A stretch of 64,000 nucleotides of DNA, from contig JAIBBE010000016.1 of the NCBI GenBank assembly GCA_019694835.1, forward strand, positions 62,001-126,000, written 5' to 3'. Origin of the DNA: Fimbriimonadaceae bacterium (GTDB taxonomy: Bacteria; Armatimonadota; Fimbriimonadia; Fimbriimonadales; Fimbriimonadaceae). Positions 8,351-15,462 of the stretch are shown in pieces. Every line of letters starts with the position of its first letter. Position 1 is the first letter of the stretch. The notes beneath the pieces are model-generated. The model was not told the DNA's origin. It searched no databases and was given only the letters and a program-made list of their open reading frames with translations. Position numbers and translations under genes: made by a program.

Positions 8351-9433
8351 TTGACGAAGAAGATTCTATGGGCGGCCTTGCTCGCGGTGGCCGTAACCGG
8401 CTTATCAGGATGCGGTTCGAAAGATAGTGGCGGTGGAAGTTCCGACCGATTGGCGACCGTAGCTGGCGATGCCATCACGGTCGACGAGTTCCATAAGTAC
8501 CTCGAAATCATGCCGACAGCCCAAGTGGTCGTCCAAAACCAAGTCGCTGCGCTTCCGATCAACGAAACGCTGGCATTTCAGGCCCTCCGAGACCTCGTGA
8601 TGCAGAAGATCGTCGCCCAGATGGCGAAAGACGAAGGCGTCTACCCGACGGACGAAGAAGTCACGGCGGAAATCAAGTTCAAAACGACGCTGAACGAGTC
8701 CTTCCTCAAAGAACTCAATGCGCGTGGCCTCGACCTCAAGACGATTCGAAAGAGCATCGCCCAAGACCTTGCCCAGGAACGGCTGATCACCAAGGGAATC
8801 ACGGTCACGAAGGAGGATGTCGATCAGTACATCAAGGACAATCCCAAGCAGTTCGTCGAGCCCGCCACGGCTGACATAACCTTCATCTATGTGCGCGACG
8901 ACGCCGCTAAAAAACAGGTCGATCAAGCGCTCGCCAGCGGCCAGACCTTTGCGGACGTGGCGGTTCGCCTGAGTCAGGTGCCGAATGTCGCCCAAAACGG
9001 TGCGAAGTTTCCCGTCAACGTGATCGAGCAGCTTCCCACCGGTCCGGACACCAACATCAAGGAGCTGATCAAGTCGACTCCGGAACTCAAGGAAACCGCT
9101 TGGGTCAAGTTCCAGGGTGGCCAGACCAAGTTCTACGTCGACAAAAAGACAGAGGAGCGCCCGGTTTCGCTGGATGAGAATCGGAAAGAGCAGATTCGAC
9201 GCAATCTCGCCCTTCAGCGCGGCCAGCAAGCCACCGACCTGCAAAAGCGGATTGCCGACCGGATGAAAGAGGCGGACATTCAGATCGCCTATGCGTCCCT
9301 CAAGGATCCCTGGAAGACGGCGATGGACAAGGCGAAAGAAGCCGATACCTCCGCCCAAGCCCCGAGCACGCCGACCAATCCCAACGTGACGCCGCCGACG
9401 GAAGAGAAGGCGGAGGAGAAAAAGGGCGGCTAA
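8351..9433 (+). CDS. SurA/PrsA-like peptidyl-prolyl isomerase lipoprotein
   Basis: The TTG at 8351 is chosen over ATG 8285 because AGGAGAAA lies about 7 bases upstream and it directly starts a lipoprotein signal (ILWAALLAVAVTGLSGC). The mature protein has the SurA-type N-terminal helical chaperone region (VTVDEFHKYLE..., about 40-170) followed by a parvulin-type PPIC domain (about 180-300; ADITFIYVRDDAAKKQVDQAL, TFADVAVRLSQ). The tail is charged and low-complexity. It should act outside the cytoplasmic membrane in folding or transport of exported proteins. The parvulin domain looks degenerate near the centre, so it may be mainly a chaperone. A strong terminator follows. Confidence 0.82.
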   Translation: MTKKILWAALLAVAVTGLSGCGSKDSGGGSSDRLATVAGDAITVDEFHKYLEIMPTAQVVVQNQVAALPINETLAFQALRDLVMQKIVAQMAKDEGVYPTDEEVTAEIKFKTTLNESFLKELNARGLDLKTIRKSIAQDLAQERLITKGITVTKEDVDQYIKDNPKQFVEPATADITFIYVRDDAAKKQVDQALASGQTFADVAVRLSQVPNVAQNGAKFPVNVIEQLPTGPDTNIKELIKSTPELKETAWVKFQGGQTKFYVDKKTEERPVSLDENRKEQIRRNLALQRGQQATDLQKRIADRMKEADIQIAYASLKDPWKTAMDKAKEADTSAQAPSTPTNPNVTPPTEEKAEEKKGG

Positions 9434-9456
9434 GCCCGAACTGCCAGCAAGTCCCA

Positions 9457-9488
9457 AAAAGGGCCGAGTGCATGCACTCGGCCCTTTT
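9457..9488. terminator. Perfect 32-bp palindromic terminator
   Basis: AAAAGGGCCGAGTGCA is followed immediately by its exact reverse complement. The stem is GC-rich with A4 on one side and T4 on the other, so it can terminate transcription in both directions. It lies 23 bases after the PPIase stop. Confidence 0.85.
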
Positions 9489-9541
9489 GCCGTGCCCCGG
9501 GGTGTTCGAGAGGCGGGTACCCTTGAGCCCGTATAAAAGCT

Positions 9542-10273
9542 ATGGAAACCGCATCGAATCTAACTCGACGCCAATTTCTCGCGTCGAGCGCGACCGCAGG
9601 GCTCGCCCTGTCTGGCGTGCCGGTGCTGGCCAATGTCTTGACCCAGGAGAATTCTATGGAACCCAAACTCGTCGCCGTCCCCCAGGCCATTCCCGAGAAG
9701 GTGTACACCACCGAGCGCGTCGGCATCAGCCGCAAGACCCACGATGAGCACCTCAAGCTGTGGCAAGGCTACGCGAACAAGACCAACGAAATCCGCAAGG
9801 CGCTCGCCGAAATGGAAGTCGACCCGGCCAAGGCCAACCAGATTTACAGCCAAATGCGGGCCCTGAAGGTCGACTACACGTTCGCCTACGAAGGCTACAT
9901 CAACCACAACATCTACTTCGAAACCATCGGCGGCCAAGGCGGCCCTGCCACCGGCAAGGTCGCTGAACTGATCAATGAAGCCTATGGCAACTTCGACAAG
10001 TGGCTGGCCGATTTCAAAGCCACCGGTATCGCCGGGCGCGGCTGGGTCTACCTCGCTTACGATCACGAAGAGAAGCGCGTCTTCAACTACATCGGCGACG
10101 CCCAAAACACCTTCCCGATCTGGAATCACACCCTCCTGCTGGCGATGGACGTGTACGAGCACGCCTACTACCTCGACTTCCAGACCGCGCGAGCGAAGTA
10201 TATCGACGCCTATTTCCAAGTCATCGATTGGAACGCCGTCAACAAGCGCGGCGAGATGGTCACCGTCGCCTAA
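9542..10273 (+). CDS. Tat-exported Fe/Mn superoxide dismutase-like protein
   Basis: A 243-residue protein with a twin-arginine signal (LTRRQFLASSATAGLALSG) followed by an Fe/Mn-SOD fold. The SOD C-terminal signature is clear (DVYEHAYYLDFQTARAKYIDAYF, supplying Asp and His ligands), as are INHNIYFE (second His ligand) and GRGWVYLAYD. The first-helix segment KTHDEHLKLWQGY does not align cleanly with the usual IHHxKHHxxY: either the first His ligand is shifted by one residue or it is replaced by Thr. Activity is therefore probable but not certain. Location would be extracytoplasmic. TATAAA lies 4 bases before the ATG; no Shine-Dalgarno is seen. Confidence 0.8.
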   Translation: METASNLTRRQFLASSATAGLALSGVPVLANVLTQENSMEPKLVAVPQAIPEKVYTTERVGISRKTHDEHLKLWQGYANKTNEIRKALAEMEVDPAKANQIYSQMRALKVDYTFAYEGYINHNIYFETIGGQGGPATGKVAELINEAYGNFDKWLADFKATGIAGRGWVYLAYDHEEKRVFNYIGDAQNTFPIWNHTLLLAMDVYEHAYYLDFQTARAKYIDAYFQVIDWNAVNKRGEMVTVA

Positions 10274-10350
10274 TCGCAAACCCCCTCTCCACTCGTCGCC
10301 CAATCACAACCCCTTCTCCACTCCGGTGGAGAGGGGGCCAGGGGGTGAGG
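10264..10350. repeat. Family D repeat with duplicated sod 3' end
   Basis: Bases 10264-10293 (last codons of sod, stop and first part of a D element) are repeated with a few changes at 10294-10322. After this comes the full hairpin with arms CTCCAC and GTGGAG around TCCG, then GGGGGCCAGGGGGTGAGG. The UNCG-type loop would form in the sod mRNA, so the element probably serves as the 3' hairpin. Confidence 0.75.
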
Positions 10351-10360
10351 TCCGTAACAC

Positions 10361-10690
10361 CTAAAACCGCTCGAAGTGCTCGACCGGCAGAACGAACACC
10401 ACCGCACCCCCGACCGGCACCTTCAACGGGGTCGGGATGAACGCACCAGCCGGGGCGGCGTCGAAGGGGGAGACGTTGACGAGCTGCTCGCGGGTCTTGC
10501 AGTTCTGGCCGATCAGCTTCATCAATGACGTGCGGTCCTCGTCGTCGATGCCGATGAGGAAGGTCGTGTTGCCTTCGCGAAGAAAGCCGCCGGTCGAGCC
10601 GATCACGGTGAACTTGAATCCGGCCCGGACTAGTTCATCGGTGATCTTGTTGCGATCCCGGTTGTGCACGATGCAGACGCACAGTTTCAA
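10361..10690 (-). CDS. darA: Cyclic-di-AMP receptor DarA/PstA-like PII-like protein
   Basis: A 109-residue PII-like protein. It matches the cyclic-di-AMP receptor family in length and along its whole sequence: KLCVCIVHNRDRNKITDELVRAGFKFT, STGGFLREGNTTFLIGID, and the C-terminal GGAVVFVLPVEHFERF. The STGGFLR-GNTT loop is the nucleotide-contacting region in the family. The frame stays open far upstream, antisense to aroF, but the family start corresponds to the TTG at 10690 (MKLCVC...). There is no good Shine-Dalgarno before it. It is transcribed divergently from aroF with 42 bases between starts. The downstream target is unknown here. Confidence 0.85.
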   Translation of the reverse strand: MKLCVCIVHNRDRNKITDELVRAGFKFTVIGSTGGFLREGNTTFLIGIDDEDRTSLMKLIGQNCKTREQLVNVSPFDAAPAGAFIPTPLKVPVGGAVVFVLPVEHFERF

Positions 10691-10720
10691 TGTCGCGATT
10701 ATGAACGACCCTGGTACCGG

Positions 10721-10726
10721 TATCCT
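10721..10726 (+). promoter_or_regulatory. -10-like box of aroF (leaderless start)
   Basis: TATCCT ends exactly 6 bases before the aroF ATG, which would put transcription start on the A of the start codon. No Shine-Dalgarno is present. The same spacing is seen before hemW and the AAA-propeller gene. Confidence 0.45.
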
Positions 10727-10732
10727 CTCCGC

Positions 10733-11761
10733 ATGATCATTTTGATGCAGTTCGGCGCGGATGAAGCGCAAATCCAAGCGGTATGCGACGTCATTCGGTC
10801 GGCCGGGCACGAGCCGCTGGTCCTTCCGGGCGAGGATCGGGTCGCGATTGGCATCCCCGCATCGCTGAACCAGGACGAGCGCGTCAACCTCGACGCGAGC
10901 ATCAGCGCGATGGACGGGGTGAGCAAGGTCACCCACACCAGCCGACCCTACAAACTCGCGAGCCTCGAGTTCCACCGCCAGCGCACGGCCCTCGATGTTA
11001 AGGGTGTGAAAATCGGCGAAGGCACGTTCACCGTCATGGGCGGCCCGTGCTCGGTCGAGTCGTACGAGCAGTTCTCGACGGCGGCGAAGATGGTCAAGGA
11101 ATCTGGCGCGACCGTCCTGCGAGGCGGCGCGTTCAAGCCCCGCACGTCGCCCTACTCGTTCCAGGGCCTCGCCGAAGAGGGCCTCAAGATCATGAAGGCG
11201 GTCGGCGAAGAAACCGGCCTCGTGACGATCAGCGAGGTCATGAGCGGCGACATGGTGACGAAGGTCGCCGAGTACATCGACATCCTCCAGATCGGGGCGC
11301 GCTCGATGCAGAACTTCCCGTTGCTGATCGAGGCCGGGAAGAGCATGAAGCCCGTCTTCCTCAAGCGCGGCCCGTCGGCGAGCATCGACGAGTTCCTGCT
11401 TGCGGCCGAGTACGTGCTCAGCCAAGGCAACCCCAACGTGATCCTCTGCGAGCGCGGCGTCATGCCGATCGACAAAGCCTACACCCGCAACACCCTCGAC
11501 CTCTCCGCCGTCCCCGTCCTCAAGGAATTCTCGCACCTCCCCGTGATCGTCGACCCTTCGCATGGAACGGGGGTGGCGCGCTACGTCGCCCCGATGGCGA
11601 AGGCGGCGATGGTGGTCGGGGCCGACGGCGTCATGATCGAGATGCACCCCGACCCCAAGAAAGCCCTCAGCGACGGCTCGCAAGCGCTCACGCCCGAGCA
11701 GTTCAGCAGCCTGATGGCAGAGCTGAATCGGCTCTGGCCGCACGCCGGGGTTACGGGATGA
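10733..11761 (+). CDS. aroF: 3-deoxy-7-phosphoheptulonate (DAHP) synthase
   Basis: A 342-residue type I-beta DAHP synthase, which condenses phosphoenolpyruvate and erythrose 4-phosphate in the first step of the shikimate pathway. The N-terminal 75 residues form a ferredoxin-like (ACT-like) regulatory extension, as in the Thermotoga enzyme. The barrel carries [65 protein letters not shown] and [10 protein letters not shown], all characteristic. ATG 10733 is chosen because it begins at the regulatory domain ([10 protein letters not shown]) and has a -10-like box 6 bases upstream. It overlaps a 52-codon reading frame by ATGA. Confidence 0.95.
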   Translation: MIILMQFGADEAQIQAVCDVIRSAGHEPLVLPGEDRVAIGIPASLNQDERVNLDASISAMDGVSKVTHTSRPYKLASLEFHRQRTALDVKGVKIGEGTFTVMGGPCSVESYEQFSTAAKMVKESGATVLRGGAFKPRTSPYSFQGLAEEGLKIMKAVGEETGLVTISEVMSGDMVTKVAEYIDILQIGARSMQNFPLLIEAGKSMKPVFLKRGPSASIDEFLLAAEYVLSQGNPNVILCERGVMPIDKAYTRNTLDLSAVPVLKEFSHLPVIVDPSHGTGVARYVAPMAKAAMVVGADGVMIEMHPDPKKALSDGSQALTPEQFSSLMAELNRLWPHAGVTG

Positions 11762-11916
11762 GTCCGCTTAGGCGAATGCCCGAGGCGGGTTTGCGCCGAT
11801 TCCAGCGCACAAGCGGCGTCTTGCTGGTAATAGCCTCAGTCAGTAATGTGATACTCGTTGCTACGGGACGAGTTTCTTCGAATTCCGCCCTGGTCTTCCT
11901 CGCGATGACTGCCTGA
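11758..11916 (+). CDS. Possible small membrane protein after aroF
   Basis: A 52-codon frame whose ATG overlaps the aroF stop (ATGA). It encodes a basic N-terminus followed by one hydrophobic stretch (VLLVIASVSNVILVATG). The coupling to aroF is the only support; I recognise no family, and it could be a chance frame or a truncated remnant. Confidence 0.3.
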   Translation: MSPLRRMPEAGLRRFQRTSGVLLVIASVSNVILVATGRVSSNSALVFLAMTA

Positions 11917-11986
11917 TGAGTGCGGCTGTCAACTTCCTCTGTGCCTACTCGTCAAGGAGGTAAGGGTTGCATCCCATGCCTTCTAT

Positions 11987-12012
11987 GCCTCCATCCTCCC
12001 ACGGATGGAGGC
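11987..12012. repeat. Family C palindromic repeat, copy 2
   Basis: GCCTCCATC, loop CTCCCACG, GATGGAGGC. This is the exact reverse complement of the core at 4257-4282, including the loop. It is preceded by TCTAT as in copy 1 (ACTAT). Confidence 0.75.
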
Positions 12013-12080
12013 TCCGCACACCGCGTAAGTCCACCGCGGGCGGGCATCCAACCGGGGGAGAGTGGCGGCATAGAGGAGTG

Positions 12081-12170
12081 AACCCACCCTGTACCGCTGG
12101 CGTCCCGCCGGCCTCCCTTTCCTGCCCAGTTCCCGGATGCCGGCGGGACGCCAGCGGTACAGAGTGGGTT
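12081..12170. repeat. Family E long inverted repeat
   Basis: Arms of about 32 bases, AACCCACCCTGTACCGCTGG... (12081-12112) and ...CCAGCGGTACAGAGTGGGTT (12139-12170), pair with one or two mismatches around a 26-base loop. A diverged half-copy of the core (TACCGCTGGC-N5-GCCGGC) is at 16370-16390. Confidence 0.8.
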
Positions 12171-12311
12171 CGCCCTCAGTGGCCACCGGGGGGGGCCACC
12201 GCATTCGACCTATGATCGGCCCGAGCCTCGCTCCAAGGCCAGGGGAAGGGCAACGCCGAGGGCGACGATGAAAGGGCAGCAACTCGGTGAAACTGGCCCA
12301 CGCCTGAGGGG

Positions 12312-13625
12312 CTAGCGTTCCAGCAAGTCCATCAGCCGTGCGGCGACGCGGACGGGATCGTGGCGCACGTAGTCCGACTCGCTCATCAGATTCCCCGTCA
12401 CGACCCTAAAGCCGAGCGAGCGAATCCGGTCCTCGTCGGCGGCGACGAGGTGTTGGCCGGAACCTCGGTATTTCTCGATGGCGGCCTGGCTCGGCACACC
12501 GGTGTTGACGAGGACGATGTCGCAGACTTTCGTGCTCACATTGGCCTGCAGGGCGACGATGTGCTCGGCGGCGGAGAAGGAGTCGCTCTCGCCGGGCTGG
12601 GTCATGACGTTGCAGACGTAGGCCTTGATCGCCTCCGACTCGGCGATGGCCTCCGCGATGCCCGGCACGAGGAGGTTGGGGATGACGCTGGTGTACACGC
12701 TTCCGGGACCGATGGCGATGAGGTCGGCATCGCGGATTGCCTCGAGGGCTTCGGGATGCGGCTCGGCCTCGGCGGGGTCGAGGTAGATGTGCTGAATCCG
12801 CCCGCCCGCCTCGACGATTTTCGTTTCCCCGCAGATCTCGCGCCCATCTTCCATCACCGCTCGAAGGCTCACGTGGGAGAGAGTGGACGGCACCACCCGG
12901 CCACGAATGGCGAGAACGTTGCTGGCCCGCTTGAGGGCCTGCTCGAAGTCTCCGTCGGACTGCTGGACGAGAGCCGCGATGAGCAGGTTCCCAATCGAGT
13001 GCCCGCTCAGCGACCCGGCCTCGTTCTTGAATCGGTGCTGGAAGAGGTCCGTAAGATCCCGCTCTGCGTCGGCCAGGGCGACGAGGCAGTTGCGCATATC
13101 GCCGGGCGGGTGAATGCCCATCTCCTGGACCAGTCGTCCGCTGCTTCCACCATCATCGGTGACGGTGACGATCGCGGTGATGTTGGACGAGTACTGCTTG
13201 AGTCCGCGCAGCAGCGTGCTCAGACCGGTGCCTCCGCCGAGGACGACGATCTTCGGTCCCTGTGCCAGCATCTGGCGACGCCGGAGCTCATCGACGACCT
13301 TGCCCCCTCGCAGGCTCGGATTGAGCGTTTCGGCGACCCTCTGGATGACCGTCCGTGCCCCGGTGAACGTGAGGTAGAAGCCCAGAATGAGCAAGCCTCC
13401 GCCGATCACGTGATTCGCCGTGTCGATGTCGCTTTTGGCCACGAACAGCCCCATCACGCCTCGCCACCACGAGGCGGCGCCGGTGATGACGGGAAGGACC
13501 AACGCCTTGAAACTGATCGCGAAACCGAGCGCAAAGAGCAGGAATCCAATCAGCGCCATGAGCAGCGCACTGCGTAGTCCTGCGGTGGGTGCGAGCATCC
13601 TCCGCCATCGATAGCGGTTGATCAT
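12312..13625 (-). CDS. yvcK: YvcK/CofD-like gluconeogenesis factor with membrane N-terminus
   Basis: A 437-residue YvcK-family protein. The Rossmann-like domain begins at KIVVLGGGTGLSTLLRGLK (about residue 125), with VTVTDDGGSSGRL and PPGDMRNCLVALAD following, typical of UDP-sugar-binding YvcK. YvcK influences cell-wall synthesis and growth on gluconeogenic carbon sources in Bacillus. The extra 120 N-terminal residues contain two hydrophobic helices (about 18-42 and 70-88), so this form is membrane-anchored, as in several non-Firmicute members. Its ATG lies one base after the stop of the holin-4-type gene, so the two form an operon. Confidence 0.9.
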   Translation of the reverse strand: MINRYRWRRMLAPTAGLRSALLMALIGFLLFALGFAISFKALVLPVITGAASWWRGVMGLFVAKSDIDTANHVIGGGLLILGFYLTFTGARTVIQRVAETLNPSLRGGKVVDELRRRQMLAQGPKIVVLGGGTGLSTLLRGLKQYSSNITAIVTVTDDGGSSGRLVQEMGIHPPGDMRNCLVALADAERDLTDLFQHRFKNEAGSLSGHSIGNLLIAALVQQSDGDFEQALKRASNVLAIRGRVVPSTLSHVSLRAVMEDGREICGETKIVEAGGRIQHIYLDPAEAEPHPEALEAIRDADLIAIGPGSVYTSVIPNLLVPGIAEAIAESEAIKAYVCNVMTQPGESDSFSAAEHIVALQANVSTKVCDIVLVNTGVPSQAAIEKYRGSGQHLVAADEDRIRSLGFRVVTGNLMSESDYVRHDPVRVAARLMDLLER

Positions 13626-13626
13626 G

Positions 13627-14004
13627 CTATTTCTTTGGGTCAGGCAGGAAGACGTTCAGGATGCCCGCGACGATGGCAATGAGAATGCTCGCCACCAGAG
13701 CCGGCACGAATCCACGGGCATAGAAGCCGAGGTTGGCTTGGGAGGCCAGGAGCAGCATCAGCCCATTGATCACCAGCGAGAACAGTCCAAAGGTGAGGCA
13801 GTTCAGCGGCAAGGTGAAGAGCTTCAGTAGGGCACCCAGCGTCGCATTCAGGAATCCGAGCACACCGGCGCCCAAGAGCAACCGTGGCCAGTCCGTTGCC
13901 TCGTCCGCATCGACGACGAAGGCGAGATGAACGTACTTCGCGATGTGACCCACGATCACGATCGCGACTGCGAGGATGATCCAACGGAGGAGGAGTCTCG
14001 TCAT
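13627..14004 (-). CDS. Phage-holin-4 superfamily (DUF360-like) membrane protein
   Basis: A 125-residue protein with four hydrophobic segments. The segment LGFLNATLGALLKLFTLPLNCLTFGLFSLVINGLMLL is diagnostic of the holin-4/DUF360 membrane family, which is chromosomal in many bacteria and not phage-borne; its function is unknown. ATG 14004 (MTRLLLRW) is preferred over an in-frame TTG three codons upstream. It abuts yvcK and probably shares its transcript. Confidence 0.85.
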   Translation of the reverse strand: MTRLLLRWIILAVAIVIVGHIAKYVHLAFVVDADEATDWPRLLLGAGVLGFLNATLGALLKLFTLPLNCLTFGLFSLVINGLMLLLASQANLGFYARGFVPALVASILIAIVAGILNVFLPDPKK

Positions 14005-14035
14005 GGTCGCCAACGCTCATTGTAGCCCGTCGACG

Positions 14036-14782
14036 CTACATCAGAGCTTTCAGCACGTCTCGAACTTCCGTCTCGTCGAGCTCGGTCTGGGCGCCGAACG
14101 CGGCGATTTCGTTGAGAAAGGACTCACCCACGGCTCGCCGAGGGCCGAGGTGAACTTCGGTGGCCCCTGAGCGCGCCACGATCTCCGCCACGTTGGCTGC
14201 CCGGACTTTGCCGCAAGCGAGGATCGTCGCCCCCGCCGATTGCATCTCAGCGAGGCGGAGGGCGCCCTCCAAGGCAGATGGTTTCCCGCCACTCGACAGG
14301 ACACGGGCGTATCCGATCGCCATCGCCTCTTCTGCGGTCGCCACGAGATCGGCTGCCGCGTCGAGCGCGCGATGGAACGTGCAGGTACCCGGGGCAAGGG
14401 CGGCAACCTCGGCTGCACGAGGGTCAATGCGGAACCCGGACCCCCTCCCTAGCCCTCCCCCACCGGAGTGGGAGAGGGGACCGTTCGGAGCCGAATGAAC
14501 CAGGGCACCGAAGACAAGGCCGCTTGCCCCAGCATCAAGAAGCGCACGGGCATCGGCCAGGATGACCCGCCACTCCGAATCGTCATACGTGAAGTCGCCA
14601 GCGCGCGGCCTCACCATGACCATGACAGGGATCGAAACCGCCTCGCAGACGGCTTCCGTCATTCCGATGCTCGGGGTAAGGCCACCAACTTCCAAGGCCG
14701 AGCAAAGCTCGATGCGATGCGCCCCGGCGCTCTCCGCCAACACGGCATCCCGAACCGAGCAGCACACGGCTTCGACGATCAT
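14036..14782 (-). CDS. cutC: Copper homeostasis protein CutC with in-frame repeat insert
   Basis: A 248-residue CutC-family TIM barrel. Family marks: VEAVCCSVRDAVLAESAGAHRIELCS at the N-terminus, GGLTPSIGM, VMVRPRAGDFTYDD, CTFHRALDAA, RVLSSGGKPSALEG and KVRAANVAEIVARSGATEVHLG. The cytosolic role in copper handling is debated. Between GLVFGAL and RIDPRAAEVAAL, where the family has a loop of about four residues, this protein has about 18 extra Gly/Ser-rich residues. They are encoded by a family D repeat (14441-14480) inserted without changing the frame. The rest of the barrel is intact, so the protein is probably still made and folded. Confidence 0.88.
   Translation of the reverse strand: MIVEAVCCSVRDAVLAESAGAHRIELCSALEVGGLTPSIGMTEAVCEAVSIPVMVMVRPRAGDFTYDDSEWRVILADARALLDAGASGLVFGALVHSAPNGPLSHSGGGGLGRGSGFRIDPRAAEVAALAPGTCTFHRALDAAADLVATAEEAMAIGYARVLSSGGKPSALEGALRLAEMQSAGATILACGKVRAANVAEIVARSGATEVHLGPRRAVGESFLNEIAAFGAQTELDETEVRDVLKALM
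14441..14480. repeat. Family D repeat inside cutC
   Basis: Forty bases nearly identical to 7312-7351. On the cutC strand it reads GPLSHSGGGGLGRGS and its hairpin would have CCCAC and GTGGG around TCCG. It lies in a loop of the barrel. Confidence 0.85.
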
Positions 14783-14858
14783 CGCCGCATCCTACCGCCA
14801 TTCGGACCTAGGCGGCCCAACGCATTGGCGGGAATCGTCGTACAATGTTCGCAAGCCG

Positions 14859-15173
14859 ATGAACACGCTCAACCTGCTTGCTGACCTTACCGAGACCATC
14901 GCCGTCGGCATCCCGATCGTGATGCTGATGATCCCGATCGTCGCCATTCTCACGCATCATCAGCGCAAGATGGCCGAAATCATCCACGGTCGCAACGGCC
15001 AGAACGCCCCTCAAGGAGCGCCCGTCTCCAACCCCGAAATCGCCGCGCTTCGGGCGGAGGTGTATGAGCTCAAGCAGATGGTGCAGTCGCAATTGATCGC
15101 GATGGACACGCTCCAATCCACCCGCCAAGCTACCCCGCCTCCCGCGCCGTCGATCGAGCAGCGCCTGAATTGA
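14859..15173 (+). CDS. Small membrane protein with C-terminal coiled coil
   Basis: A 104-residue protein: one N-terminal hydrophobic helix (about 15-33, AVGIPIVMLMIPIVAILTHH), then a basic segment and a helical stretch likely to form a coiled coil (EIAALRAEVYELKQMVQSQLIAMDTLQ), then a Pro-rich tail. The layout resembles phage-shock PspB/LiaI-type small regulators, but I see no family signature. ATG 14859 has a TACAAT box 12 bases upstream and no Shine-Dalgarno. It ends just before a family D hairpin that may terminate it. Confidence 0.6.
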   Translation: MNTLNLLADLTETIAVGIPIVMLMIPIVAILTHHQRKMAEIIHGRNGQNAPQGAPVSNPEIAALRAEVYELKQMVQSQLIAMDTLQSTRQATPPPAPSIEQRLN

Positions 15174-15181
15174 TCGAATCT

Positions 15182-15207
15182 CCCCTCTCCACTCCGGTGG
15201 AGAGGGG
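15182..15207. repeat. Family D hairpin between convergent genes
   Basis: CCCCTCTCCAC, loop TCCG, GTGGAGAGGGG: an 11-bp perfect stem with a C(UNCG)G tetraloop on the + strand. It lies between the small + strand gene ending at 15173 and the minus-strand gene ending at 15214. Confidence 0.85.
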
Positions 15208-15213
15208 TCCGGG

Positions 15214-15462
15214 TTACTTGCCGCCCTTTACTGCCGTCGGATTGCCGCCCGGTGTCCCCGGGCCGCCCGGGGTCTTCCCGATCACGTATTGATCGGGGAG
15301 CGGACCAAAGTCTGGCGAGTCAGCCTTGGGCTGGGGGATTTCTTTCGAAAGTTCGTTGTTGCTGACGCCGCCCTCAACGGGGGCGTTCGCGAACAGCTTA
15401 AACGCCAAGAATCCGACCGCCAATACGCCAGCGACGATGATCACAGGCATGAATTTCTTCAT
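15214..15462 (-). CDS. Small exported or membrane-anchored protein
   Basis: An 82-residue protein: one N-terminal hydrophobic helix (FMPVIIVAGVLAVGFLAFKLF) and a short, Pro/Gly-rich outer tail. It is of unknown function. ATG 15462 overlaps the last frame of the frameshifted prepilin gene (ATGA), which fixes the start and suggests the two were once one transcription unit. Similar short accessory proteins follow prepilin-like genes in related genomes, but I cannot name a family. Confidence 0.6.
   Translation of the reverse strand: MKKFMPVIIVAGVLAVGFLAFKLFANAPVEGGVSNNELSKEIPQPKADSPDFGPLPDQYVIGKTPGGPGTPGGNPTAVKGGK

Larger units (their letters stand above)
11917..12311. other. Non-coding, repeat-rich gap
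   Basis: Nearly 400 bases without a supportable gene. It holds a family C hairpin (11987-12012) and a long family E inverted repeat (12081-12170). The rest (12171-12311) has GGGGGGGGCC and other GC-rich runs but no recognisable RNA gene. Open frames on both strands here are translations of the repeats. Confidence 0.6.

Noticed and set aside
3573..9488. Insertion sequence ends
   Set aside because: The inverted repeats at 3573-3601 and 9457-9488 have small or no loop and no transposase between or near; they act better as terminators.
10364..11743. Long minus-strand reading frame opposite aroF
   Set aside because: It is antisense to a clearly conserved enzyme; only its last 109 codons (DarA-like) have protein character.
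11967..12282. Short reading frames on both strands in the repeat-rich gap
   Set aside because: Their sequences are translations of families C and E, with no start signal.
12171..12311. SRP RNA, cobalamin riboswitch or tRNA in the gap before yvcK
   Set aside because: GGTGAAAC and CAGCAAC words recall these, but the conserved cores (GGAAGCAGC loop, B12 box, cloverleaf) are absent and no suitable gene lies downstream on the + strand.
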